Notes under the pieces: generated by a model
Seen by the model: only the letters and a program-made list of their open reading frames with translations
The model's database searches: none
Told to the model about the DNA's origin: nothing
Shown here: positions 42,708-50,073 of the stretch, one piece after another
Layout of the letters: every line of letters begins with the position of its first letter
Numbering within the stretch: the first letter of the stretch is position 1
Made by a program: the position numbers and the translations under genes
Assembly: GCF_008704935.1 (NCBI RefSeq)
Contig: NZ_CP023692.1
Span: 3,762,001-3,826,000 of the forward strand
From: Streptomyces vinaceus
GTDB lineage: Bacteria > Actinomycetota > Actinomycetes > Streptomycetales > Streptomycetaceae
Length of the DNA stretch: 64,000 nucleotides
Reading direction: 5' to 3'

Positions 42708-43892
42708 ATGGACGCTCCGCCCACCAGATCGGCCAGACGGACGGCCCGGATACCGTCCGGGGGCGGTGCGGTAGAGCCCTCCCCGGACGCGGTGCTCATC
42801 CGCCGGACCCTTGAGGAGATCGCACCGATCGCCGACAGGGTGACCTCCTACTTCTACGCCCTGGTGTTCACCGGGCATCCCGAGGTGCGGGGCATGTTCC
42901 CGGCCGCGATGGACGTACAGCGCGATCGGCTGCTGAAGGCCCTGCTGACCGCGGCCGAGCACATCGACGATCCGGAGGTGCTCGTCCCGTACCTGCGCCG
43001 CCTCGGTGCCGGGCACCGCAAGTACGGGACGATGGCCGGGCACTATCCGGTGGTGGGCGAGGCCCTCATCGGCGCGCTGTCCCGTTACGCCCAGCAGACC
43101 TGGGGACCGGAGACACAGGCCGCGTGGGTGCGGGTCTACACCGTGATGTCCCAGACGATGATCGACGCCGCGGCGGAGGACGAGGTGGAGAGCCCCGCGT
43201 GGTGGAACGCGGAGGTGGTCTCGCACGATCTGCGTACCCCGGACATCGCGGTGCTGACGGTCCGTCCCGACCAGCCGTACGCCTTCCTCGCGGGCCAGTA
43301 CACGAGCCTGGAGACCCCGTGGTGGCCCCGGGTGTGGCGGCATTACTCGTTCGCCTCGGCGCCTCGCGCCGACGGGCTTCTGTCCTTCCACATCAAGGCC
43401 GTGCCGGCCGGCTGGGTCTCCAATGCGCTGGTGCGGCACGCGCGGCCCGGCGACGTGCTGCGGCTCGGGCCGCCGGCCGGGTCGATGGTGGTGGACCACA
43501 GCACCGACAACGGGATGCTGTGTCTGGGGGGCGGGACCGGCATCGCCCCGATCAAGGCGCTGATCGAGGACGTGGCGGAGCACGGCGAGCGCCGCCCGGT
43601 GGAGGTGTTCTTCGGGGCACGCAGCGACGGCGGCCTGTACGACAAGGACACCCTGCTGGGGTTGCAGCGCTCGCACCCGTGGCTGTCGGTGCGCCCGGTG
43701 GTCGGGGAGGGCCTCGCGGCCCAGCTGCCCCAGGCGATCGGCGAACACGGGCCCTGGAGCTCGTACGACGCGTTCGTCTCGGGGCCGCCCGGCATGATCC
43801 GCAGCGGCGTGAGCGAGCTCAAGCGCATCGGGATACCGGGCGACCGGATCCGCTTCGACGCGGTGGAGGAACTGGTGGCCGCGGCCGGCTGA
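42708..43892 (+). CDS. Flavohaemoprotein-like globin/FAD reductase
   Basis: 394 aa from ATG 42708 (MDAPPTRSARR); an ATG at 42687 would add 7 residues. The N-terminal globin domain (about 30-165) has the proximal histidine region GAGHRKYGTMAGHYPVVGEAL. The FAD/NAD(P)H reductase part has RHYSFAS (FAD-binding RxYS), LCLGGGTGIAPIKALIEDV (NAD-binding) and VSGPPGMIRSGV. This is the Hmp-type layout: NO dioxygenase or redox sensing. Function is inferred from family only. Confidence 0.87.
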   Translation: MDAPPTRSARRTARIPSGGGAVEPSPDAVLIRRTLEEIAPIADRVTSYFYALVFTGHPEVRGMFPAAMDVQRDRLLKALLTAAEHIDDPEVLVPYLRRLGAGHRKYGTMAGHYPVVGEALIGALSRYAQQTWGPETQAAWVRVYTVMSQTMIDAAAEDEVESPAWWNAEVVSHDLRTPDIAVLTVRPDQPYAFLAGQYTSLETPWWPRVWRHYSFASAPRADGLLSFHIKAVPAGWVSNALVRHARPGDVLRLGPPAGSMVVDHSTDNGMLCLGGGTGIAPIKALIEDVAEHGERRPVEVFFGARSDGGLYDKDTLLGLQRSHPWLSVRPVVGEGLAAQLPQAIGEHGPWSSYDAFVSGPPGMIRSGVSELKRIGIPGDRIRFDAVEELVAAAG

Positions 43893-43894
43893 GA

Positions 43895-43911
43895 CCCGGC
43901 GTCCGGCCGGG
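43895..43911. terminator. Short convergent hairpin
   Basis: CCCGGC / GCCGGG with a 5-nt loop between the stops of the flavohaemoprotein and Nudix genes. Weak but the only stem in this 25-nt gap. Confidence 0.45.
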
Positions 43912-43917
43912 CCGGAA

Positions 43918-44397
43918 TCAGCCCAGGTCGGGGGCGTGCATGGCGCGTACCCCCTCGATGTTGCCATCGAGGTAGTGGCGCAGGGACAGAGGGACGAGAT
44001 GCACGGCGGCGATGCCGACCCGGCTGAAGGGCACGCGGACGATCTCGTACTCGCCGGCGGGCTCGTCGATTTCGGGGCCGTGTCGCTGGCTCGGGTCCAT
44101 GGATTCGAGGTGGCAGACGAAGAAGTGCTGCACCTTCACTCCGGTCACCCCTCCGTCGGCGATGTGCTCGATGGTGTCGACGAAGCAGGGCACGACATCA
44201 GTGATCTTCGCGCCGAGTTCCTCGTGGAGCTCTCGGTGGAGGGCGTCGACGACGGTGGCGTCCGAAGGCTCCACTCCCCCGCCGGGGGTCACCCAGTACG
44301 GATCGACGCCGGGCTTGGTGCGCTTGATGAGGATCAGGTCGTCACCGTCGAGCAGGATCGCGCGGGCGGTGCGTTTGACCACGGGACGTTCGGTCAT
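43918..44397 (-). CDS. Nudix hydrolase
   Basis: 159 aa from ATG 44397 (MTERPVVKRTARAILLDGDDLILIKRTKPGVDPYWVTPGG). Nudix box GGGVEPSDATVVDALHRELHEELGA: the REL-HEE-LG catalytic core is intact, but the first conserved Glu of the Gx5Ex7REUXEEXGU pattern is Ala. Substrate unknown. It follows the LysR gene by 74 nt on the same strand. Confidence 0.87.
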   Translation of the reverse strand: MTERPVVKRTARAILLDGDDLILIKRTKPGVDPYWVTPGGGVEPSDATVVDALHRELHEELGAKITDVVPCFVDTIEHIADGGVTGVKVQHFFVCHLESMDPSQRHGPEIDEPAGEYEIVRVPFSRVGIAAVHLVPLSLRHYLDGNIEGVRAMHAPDLG

Positions 44398-44471
44398 GGG
44401 AGAAGAGTGGCCCGGACCGGGGTGTCTGAAACGCGTGTCGGCGAAACGCGCCGTACAACGCAAGCGGAGGC

Positions 44472-45377
44472 TCACCAGTGGGCGGCGGCGCGCAGCAGCC
44501 GGTCGTGTGCACGGGCGAGGTGGGCGAGCGCGAGACTGCCGGTCCGTACGACGAGGAACCACGTGCGCAGCGGTGGTACGGGCGGCTCCAGCAGGGCGAC
44601 GATCTGCCCGCTGCCGAGGGCGTCCTGGCACAGATACCGAGGCAGGACGGCAAGTCCGGCGCCGGCCCTGACGCACTCCAGCACGGCCCGCAGATCGGGC
44701 GCGACGACGGTGGCGGCATCGGGCCGGGTTCCGGGACGGGTCTCGAAGACCGCTGCCCAGTAGCGGGCGACGAGCGGCAGCGTCTCGTGGACCTCGACGA
44801 GCGGAATCCCGTCGAGGGCGGCGGGGCCGCTCTCGCGCAGCCGGTCCGGATCGACGAGGGCGGCCCAGTAGGGCGCGGCGACCAGGACGTGCTCCTCGTC
44901 GCACAGGGCGGTCGCGCTGAAGAGGCCGCCGCGTGGGCGGGCCGTGGTGACGACGAGGTCGTGGTGGCCGGCGGCGAGCCCGTCGAGGGCCTCCTCGGCT
45001 CCGGCCTGGAGCACGGTGCGCAGGGTGTGGCCCTGGCCGACGAGCGGTGCGAGGGCGGGCAGGACGCGCAGGCACAGGAACTCGGGTGGACCGGCGAGGT
45101 GCAGGGTGCGTAACGCGCCGGCGGCCTCGCGTTCCGCCTCGGTTATCCGCAGCAGGGCGTCGAGGTGGGGGGCCGCTTTGTGCGCGAGTTCGTCGCCGAC
45201 GGCGGTGGGGGTCACCCCGCGCGCCCTGCGGTGGAAGAGGGGCCGGCCCAGCTGGCGTTCGAGGGTGCGGATCTGGGAAGTGACGGCGGGCTGTGACAGC
45301 CCGAGGAGCGCGGCGGCCCGGGTGAACGAGCCCGCCCGGTGCACGGCGACGAAGGTGCGCAACAGGGCCAGGTCCAT
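44472..45377 (-). CDS. LysR-family transcriptional regulator
   Basis: 301 aa, ATG start. N-terminal HTH MDLALLRTFVAVHRAGSFTRAAALLGLSQPAVTSQIRTLERQLGRPLFHRR, then a substrate-binding domain. There is no divergent partner gene in the 177-nt gap upstream, so its usual divergent target seems to be missing; the nearest genes are cystathionine gamma-lyase and Nudix. The start codon is preceded by a hairpin that traps the ribosome site. Confidence 0.92.
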   Translation of the reverse strand: MDLALLRTFVAVHRAGSFTRAAALLGLSQPAVTSQIRTLERQLGRPLFHRRARGVTPTAVGDELAHKAAPHLDALLRITEAEREAAGALRTLHLAGPPEFLCLRVLPALAPLVGQGHTLRTVLQAGAEEALDGLAAGHHDLVVTTARPRGGLFSATALCDEEHVLVAAPYWAALVDPDRLRESGPAALDGIPLVEVHETLPLVARYWAAVFETRPGTRPDAATVVAPDLRAVLECVRAGAGLAVLPRYLCQDALGSGQIVALLEPPVPPLRTWFLVVRTGSLALAHLARAHDRLLRAAAHW

Positions 45378-45403
45378 GAAGGCCCCTCTCGGTGGGGGCC
45401 TTC
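45378..45403 (-). promoter_or_regulatory. Hairpin covering the lysR ribosome site
   Basis: Immediately upstream of the LysR ATG, a 9-bp inverted repeat (GAAGGCCCC / GGGGCCTTC) with an 8-nt loop includes the GGGG of the ribosome-binding sequence. It could limit translation. Confidence 0.5.
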
Positions 45404-45502
45404 AACTATAAATATGCCGATAGGCCCCTGTCGTTACCGTGATTGGACTCTGACGCTGAGTCAACTAGCCTTGTGCGCGTGGTTCTTCGCGCGCGGAACC
45501 CG

Positions 45503-45541
45503 GAGCGGTCCGAGCCACTAGGGGGGAGGCTCGGACCGCTC
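45503..45541 (-). terminator. Terminator after the cystathionine gamma-lyase gene
   Basis: A perfect 14-bp stem (GAGCGGTCCGAGCC at 45503-45516, GGCTCGGACCGCTC at 45528-45541) with an 11-nt loop, 13 nt after the gene stop. Confidence 0.8.
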
Positions 45542-45554
45542 GTGTTCCTGCTGC

Positions 45555-46721
45555 TCAGGCGCCCGTGCCCGCCACGTCCAGGGCCCGCAGCACGTCCGCG
45601 ACCAGGTCGTCGGTGTCCTCGGCCCCGGCGGACAGGCGGATGAACCCGTCCGGGACGGGGTCGCCGCCCCACCGTCCGCGCCGCTCCGCGGTGGACCGTA
45701 CGCCGCCGAAGCTCGTGGCGTCCTCGACCAGGTGCAGGGCGGCCATGAACCGCTCCGCGTACGCGCGGTCCGGCAGGATGAAGGAGACGACGGACCCGAA
45801 GCCGCGCATCTGCCGGGCGGCCGTCTTGTGCGACGCGTCCGCGGGCAGGCCGGGGTAGCGCAGTCCGGTGACGTCCCTCCGGTCGGCCAGCGCTTCGGCG
45901 ACGGCCAGCGCGTTCGCCCACTGCCGCTGGGCCCGCAGTTGGATGGTGGCCAGCGAGCGGTGGGCCAGCCAGGCCTCCATCGGGCCCGGGATCGCGCCGA
46001 TGATCTTGCGCCAGCGCCGGACGGCGGCGGCGAGCTCCGGGTCGCGGCAGACGACGTAGCCGAGCAGCAGGTCGCCGTGGCCGGTCAGCCCCTTGGTGCC
46101 GCTGGCGACGGAGAAGTCCGCGCCGAGTTCCAGGGGCCGCTGACCCAGCGGGGTGGCGAGGGTGTTGTCGACGGCGACGAGGGTGCCGCCCGCGTGGGCG
46201 GCCTCGGCCAGGCGCCGGATGTCGCACACGTCGAGCCCGGGGTTGGAGGGCGTCTCGATCCACAGCAGTCTGGCCCCGTCGAGGACGGCGAGCTGCGCGT
46301 CCTCCCCGGTCGGCGCGGTGCGGACGTGGATCCCGTACGCCTCCAGCTGCTCGCGGACCAGGGGCAGCGCCTGGTAGCCGTCGTCGGGCAGGACCACGGT
46401 GTCGCCGGTACGGGCCTGGGAGAAGAGGACGGCGGAGACCGCGGCCATGCCGGAGGCGAAGACGACGGTGTCCACGCCTTCCTGGCCCGGCGCTTCGAGT
46501 TCCCCGATGGCCCGCTCCAGCAGGGTCCAGGTGGGGTTGGTGTCGCGGCCGTAGGTGTACGGACCCTCCACGTCGCCGGGGAGGTGGAAGTGGGCGGCGA
46601 AGACGGGGCCGGGCAGGGGCGGTTCGTTCTTGACCGGTTCGGGCAGACCGGCGCGGACGGCCCGGGTGCCGTCGCCGGTGCCGTCCGCGGCCGCCGCCGT
46701 CTCGGCGGAGTGGTCGTTCAT
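45555..46721 (-). CDS. Cystathionine gamma-lyase (trans-sulfuration PLP enzyme)
   Basis: 388 aa from ATG 46721, overlapping the ptpA stop (ATGA). Cys/Met metabolism PLP family: YTYGRDTNPTWTLLE near the start, PLP lysine in SVASGTKGLTGHGD, and SFGGVRSTAERRGRWG near the C-terminus. It probably cleaves cystathionine to cysteine; it could also be a related lyase or synthase. Coupled to the phosphatase gene. Confidence 0.87.
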   Translation of the reverse strand: MNDHSAETAAAADGTGDGTRAVRAGLPEPVKNEPPLPGPVFAAHFHLPGDVEGPYTYGRDTNPTWTLLERAIGELEAPGQEGVDTVVFASGMAAVSAVLFSQARTGDTVVLPDDGYQALPLVREQLEAYGIHVRTAPTGEDAQLAVLDGARLLWIETPSNPGLDVCDIRRLAEAAHAGGTLVAVDNTLATPLGQRPLELGADFSVASGTKGLTGHGDLLLGYVVCRDPELAAAVRRWRKIIGAIPGPMEAWLAHRSLATIQLRAQRQWANALAVAEALADRRDVTGLRYPGLPADASHKTAARQMRGFGSVVSFILPDRAYAERFMAALHLVEDATSFGGVRSTAERRGRWGGDPVPDGFIRLSAGAEDTDDLVADVLRALDVAGTGA

Positions 46722-47209
46722 GCGGTGTGCTCCTTCACTGCCTCGCGTACCGCTTCCAACAGGCCCGCGCTCGCCGCCTCGACGAGCTCCAGGCACTGCT
46801 CGAACCCGTCGAGGGAGCCGTAGTAGGGATCCGGTACGTCGGCGTCGGAGGCCTTCGCCGCCGGGTCGTAGGAACGCAGCAGCCGTACCTTGGCGGCGTC
46901 CGCGGGGGTGGGCGCGAGCGCGCGCAGGTCCCGCAGGTGCCCGGCGTCGAGCGCGATGACGAGGTCGAGGCCGGGGAACCAGGAGGCCCGGAAGCGCCGG
47001 GCGCGGTGGCTCTGTTCGTATCCGGCGGCCTCCAGGACGGCGACGGTACGCGGATCGGCGCCGTCCCCCTCGTGCCAGCCGCCGGTGCCGGCGCTGTCCA
47101 CCTCGACCAGGGCGTCGATCCCGGCCTCGGCGACGCGGGCCCGGAAGACGGACTCGGCCATGGGGGAGCGGCAGATGTTGCCCGTGCAGACGAAGCACAC
47201 GCGGTACAT
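46718..47209 (-). CDS. ptpA: Low-molecular-weight protein tyrosine phosphatase
   Basis: 163 aa. Catalytic CTGNICRS loop (Cys8-Arg14) and general acid in DVPDPYYG. In S. coelicolor PtpA (SCO3921 family) dephosphorylates phosphotyrosine proteins and influences secondary metabolism. Translationally coupled to the cystathionine gamma-lyase gene downstream and 10 nt after the holin-like gene. Confidence 0.92.
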   Translation of the reverse strand: MYRVCFVCTGNICRSPMAESVFRARVAEAGIDALVEVDSAGTGGWHEGDGADPRTVAVLEAAGYEQSHRARRFRASWFPGLDLVIALDAGHLRDLRALAPTPADAAKVRLLRSYDPAAKASDADVPDPYYGSLDGFEQCLELVEAASAGLLEAVREAVKEHTA

Positions 47210-47219
47210 GGCGGCCGGC

Positions 47220-47600
47220 TCAGTTCTTGTCGGGCAGGGCCATGTTCACGGCCCACGAGACGACGGAGATGATCAGGCCGCCGAGCAGCGCGGTCCAGAA
47301 ATTGTCGACGTGGAAGCTGAGGTCGAGCTGGTCGGCCAGCCAGGAGGTCAGCAGCAGCATCAGGGCGTTCACGACGAGGGTGAACAGTCCGAGGGTGAGG
47401 ATGAACAGGGGAAGCGACAAGAGCTTCACCACGGGCTTGACAATGAAGTTGACCAGGCCGAAGACCAGGGCGACCAGGATCAAGGTGAGGGTCCGGCGAC
47501 CGAGGGAACTGTGGTCGTCGAGCGTGATGCCGGCGAGCAGCCAGATGGCGACGGCCAGGGCGGCCGCATTGGCGAGCGTCTTGACTACGAAATTCGTCAT
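47220..47600 (-). CDS. Phage-holin-4-like membrane protein
   Basis: 126 aa, ATG start. Four hydrophobic segments, with VALVFGLVNFIVKPVVKLLSLPLFILTLGLFTLVVNALMLLL, the signature of the DUF360/Phage_holin_4_2 family of housekeeping membrane proteins. It is not evidence of a prophage. First gene of a likely operon with ptpA and the cystathionine gamma-lyase gene. Confidence 0.85.
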   Translation of the reverse strand: MTNFVVKTLANAAALAVAIWLLAGITLDDHSSLGRRTLTLILVALVFGLVNFIVKPVVKLLSLPLFILTLGLFTLVVNALMLLLTSWLADQLDLSFHVDNFWTALLGGLIISVVSWAVNMALPDKN

Positions 47601-47689
47601 GTGTCTGATCGTGGCAGAGAAGATCCCGGTGGGACATCAGCAGATCAGCGGATGCCAGGGAACGTGAGAGAGCAAGGGGCACAAGGACG

Positions 47690-48007
47690 ATGAAGGCCTT
47701 CCGGCTGGACGAGCTCGAGGCGGAGCGGCTCGCGAACGACGGCGCCTATCTGCAGTTCCTGCGCGAGCGGAACATGTCGGTGGGGCTGTACGCCCTCGAT
47801 GCCGGCCGGAGCGATCCGCAGCAGCCGCACCGCCAGGACGAGGTGTACTTCGTGGTGAGCGGCCGGGGTTCGATCACGGTCGGGGAGGAGACGACGACGG
47901 TGGCGCGCGGCAGCGTCGTCTACGTGCCCGCCGGGGTGGTCCACAAGTTCCACCACATCACCGAGGACCTGCGGGTATTGGTCGTGTTCTCCCCGCCGGA
48001 GACCTGA
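47690..48007 (+). CDS. Cupin-domain protein
   Basis: 105 aa, ATG start. Single cupin domain: QPHRQDEVYFVVSGRGSITVGEETTTVARGSVVYVPAGVVHKFHHITEDLRVLVVFSPPE. The two metal-ligand motifs are present (H-x-D-E at about 44-48, and a H in VVHKFH). Small metal-binding enzyme or sugar epimerase-like; role unknown. Confidence 0.85.
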   Translation: MKAFRLDELEAERLANDGAYLQFLRERNMSVGLYALDAGRSDPQQPHRQDEVYFVVSGRGSITVGEETTTVARGSVVYVPAGVVHKFHHITEDLRVLVVFSPPET

Positions 48008-48030
48008 CCGGGCGGCCCCGGCCCAGGGTC

Positions 48031-48070
48031 GGACCCCCTGATTCCCCTAGGGGGCGGATCAGGGGAGTCC
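48031..48070 (+). terminator. Terminator after the cupin gene
   Basis: GGAC plus CCCCTGAT (48031-48042) pairs with ATCAGGGG plus GTCC (48058-48070, one bulged A). The inner CCCCTAGGGG can also pair. 24 nt after the stop. Confidence 0.6.
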
Positions 48071-48161
48071 GAGGGCTCGCGGGCCCCCGGACGGTTGAGC
48101 GGCCTCCTAGCATCGAGAGCAGGAAGTCACGGCTCAGGAAGCTCAGGAAGAGGTCGAGGAC

Positions 48162-48389
48162 ATGGACGGCATCCGACAGACATTCGCAGGCATGCCCTGG
48201 TGGGTTAAGTGGGTCGCGATCCCGCTTCTGGTGCTCTTCGTCTTCGGCGGTGTCATCACGAGCATTCTCGGTGCCCTGATCTCGTTCGTCTTCAAGCTGC
48301 TGCTCTTCGTCGCCCTCGTCGGCGGTCTGATCTTCATCGTGAAGAAGTTCACCGGGGGCGGCACGAAGTCCTCCTCGCGCGACTGGTAG
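48162..48389 (+). CDS. DUF5326-family small membrane protein
   Basis: 75 aa. Begins MDGIRQTFAGMPWWVKWVAIPLLVLFVFGGVITSIL and has two membrane helices (about 16-38 and 41-62) and a Gly/Lys/Ser tail. The MPWWVKWVAIPLL start is the hallmark of this family, common in Streptomyces and of unknown function. Confidence 0.85.
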   Translation: MDGIRQTFAGMPWWVKWVAIPLLVLFVFGGVITSILGALISFVFKLLLFVALVGGLIFIVKKFTGGGTKSSSRDW

Positions 48390-48393
48390 GTCG

Positions 48394-48420
48394 CCGGAGC
48401 CCCAGCTCCCAGGGCTCCGG
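48394..48420 (+). terminator. Terminator after the DUF5326 gene
   Basis: A 9-bp stem CCGGAGCCC (48394-48402) / GGGCTCCGG (48412-48420), 5 nt after the stop. The remaining gap to ssgR (48421-48679) shows no gene and holds the ssgR promoter. Confidence 0.7.
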
Positions 48421-48679
48421 GCTCCGGGCCCCGGGTCAACCGGGGCGATTAACCCGGGTGGGGGAACGTGGGGTGGCAAACCGCCCGCACCGCGGTAATC
48501 GGCCGATAGGGTGGCAATCTGCGCCGCTCCCTGGGCACCGGACGCCGGTGGTGCCGCCTTGACCAGCGGTTTTCTCCAGTTCCGGCCTCAGCACGACCCC
48601 CAGGAACCGCGGCGCGCGCGGGGGCGGCCCCCGCAGGGCGGGCCCTCCCCAGGCCCGCCGCCACGCCTGGGGGTGAGCT

Positions 48680-49450
48680 TTGTCTTCGGTTCACAATGCC
48701 GGTGTGCCGACGCTGATCGGTTCGGTGCAGCGCGCGTTGAGGCTGCTCGAAGCAGCGGGTTCCCACAGCGAGGGAGCCCCGGCGAAACAGCTGGCGCGCG
48801 AGGCCGGGCTCCCGCTCCCCACCGCGTACCACCTGCTGCGCACCCTCACGCACGAGGGCTATCTGCGGCGCGAGAGCGGAGTCTTCGTGCTCGGCGCCGC
48901 CGCCGGGCGGCTGGCGGCGGGCGGGCTGCAGCAGAAACGTCGCAGCATGATCCTCGACTCCCTCGCGCACTTCCGTGACGCGGTCGGGGCCCCCGTCTAC
49001 TTCGCCGTGTTCCGCGAGGGTGAGATCGAGCTCGTGGGAGTCTCGGACACCCCGGCCAGCCCCGCCGTCGAGGAGTGGGCGGATTTCCGTGCGACCGGCC
49101 ACGCGCACGCCATCGGACAGTGCCTGCTGGCCCAGCTCGACGAGAAGACGCGCAAGGACTATTACGAGCGGCACCCCGTCGAGGCCGTCACCCAGTACAC
49201 CGTCCGGGACCAGAGCGCCCTCGAACATCGCATCGGCGCCCTCGGACGCATGGAGCCGGTTACGGAGCGTCAGGAGTACGCGCTGGGCACGGTCTGTGCA
49301 GCCATCCCCATCACTGCGGGCGATACCGCCGCAACCATGGCGATTTCTCTCCCTTTGCACCATGAAGAAAGATTGCTGTATGTGGTCGATCGACTACGGA
49401 GTGAAGTAGGCGCGCTGTTGAGCACCCTCTCGTTCTCTATCAGTATCTGA
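48680..49450 (+). CDS. ssgR: IclR-family sporulation regulator SsgR
   Basis: 256 aa from TTG 48680, favoured by GGGGGTGAG upstream; a GTG at 48704 (VPTLIGSVQRALRLLEAAG) would give 248 aa with a weaker site. IclR winged-helix domain at about 12-75 (RALRLLEAAGSHSEGAPAKQLAREAGLPLPTAYHLLRTLTHEGYLRR), then effector domain ending LLSTLSFSISI. It lies directly upstream of ssgA. In S. coelicolor SsgR activates ssgA and both are needed for proper sporulation. Confidence 0.9.
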   Translation: MSSVHNAGVPTLIGSVQRALRLLEAAGSHSEGAPAKQLAREAGLPLPTAYHLLRTLTHEGYLRRESGVFVLGAAAGRLAAGGLQQKRRSMILDSLAHFRDAVGAPVYFAVFREGEIELVGVSDTPASPAVEEWADFRATGHAHAIGQCLLAQLDEKTRKDYYERHPVEAVTQYTVRDQSALEHRIGALGRMEPVTERQEYALGTVCAAIPITAGDTAATMAISLPLHHEERLLYVVDRLRSEVGALLSTLSFSISI

Positions 49451-49547
49451 AAACTCACTCCTTGTGATCTGCATGAGCTTCCACCACCCTTGTCAAGAGG
49501 GCCCTGGGGGATCATTCCTGGCCACTTCCACTACAGCGGGGTAGTCC

Positions 49548-49997
49548 ATGCGCGAGTCGGTACAGGCAGAGGTCATGATGAGCTTCCTCGTTTCCGAGGA
49601 GCTCTCCTTCCGGATCCCGGTGGAACTCCGGTACGACACCCGGGACCCCTACGCAGTGCGCCTGACGTTCCACCTTCCCGGAGACGCCCCCGTGACCTGG
49701 GCGTTCGGCCGCGAGCTGCTCCTCGACGGCATCAACAAGCCGTGCGGCGACGGCGATGTGCACATCGCCCCCACCGATCCGGAGGAACTGTCCGACGTTC
49801 ACATCAGGCTCCAGGTCGGCAGCGACCGGGCCCTGTTCCGCGCCGGCGCGGCGCCGCTCGTCGCGTTTCTCGACCGTACCGACCGGCTTGTTCCGCTCGG
49901 TCAGGAGCGCAGCCTCGGCGACTTCGAGGAGAACCTCGACGAGGCGCTCGACCGGATCCTGGCCGAGGCCCGGCAGAACGAGCAGAACGCCGGCTGA
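49548..49997 (+). CDS. ssgA: SsgA sporulation and cell-division activator
   Basis: 149 aa from ATG 49548 (MRESVQAEVMMSFLVSEELS); an ATG at 49578 gives the 139-aa form beginning MSFLVSEELSF, like the S. coelicolor protein. SALP-family sequence FRIPVELRYDTRDPYAVRLTFHLPGDAPVTWAFGRELLLDGINKPCGDGDVHI. SsgA localises SsgB and FtsZ for sporulation septation and is unique to sporulating actinomycetes, so it is the clearest genus marker in the window. Confidence 0.95.
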   Translation: MRESVQAEVMMSFLVSEELSFRIPVELRYDTRDPYAVRLTFHLPGDAPVTWAFGRELLLDGINKPCGDGDVHIAPTDPEELSDVHIRLQVGSDRALFRAGAAPLVAFLDRTDRLVPLGQERSLGDFEENLDEALDRILAEARQNEQNAG

Positions 49998-50073
49998 ACG
50001 GAGGGCCCGGACGGACCGGGCGGACCGACCGTACGCGCCGAGCAGCCCCGGGCCCCCGAGCCTCCCGGGTCGC

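Noticed and set aside
47220..47600. Holin-like protein as a prophage marker
   Set aside because: DUF360/Phage_holin_4_2 proteins are ordinary housekeeping membrane proteins; no other phage genes are present.
49519..49528. AdpA-like site upstream of ssgA (TGGCCACTTC)
   Set aside because: One mismatch to a very degenerate consensus; expected often by chance.
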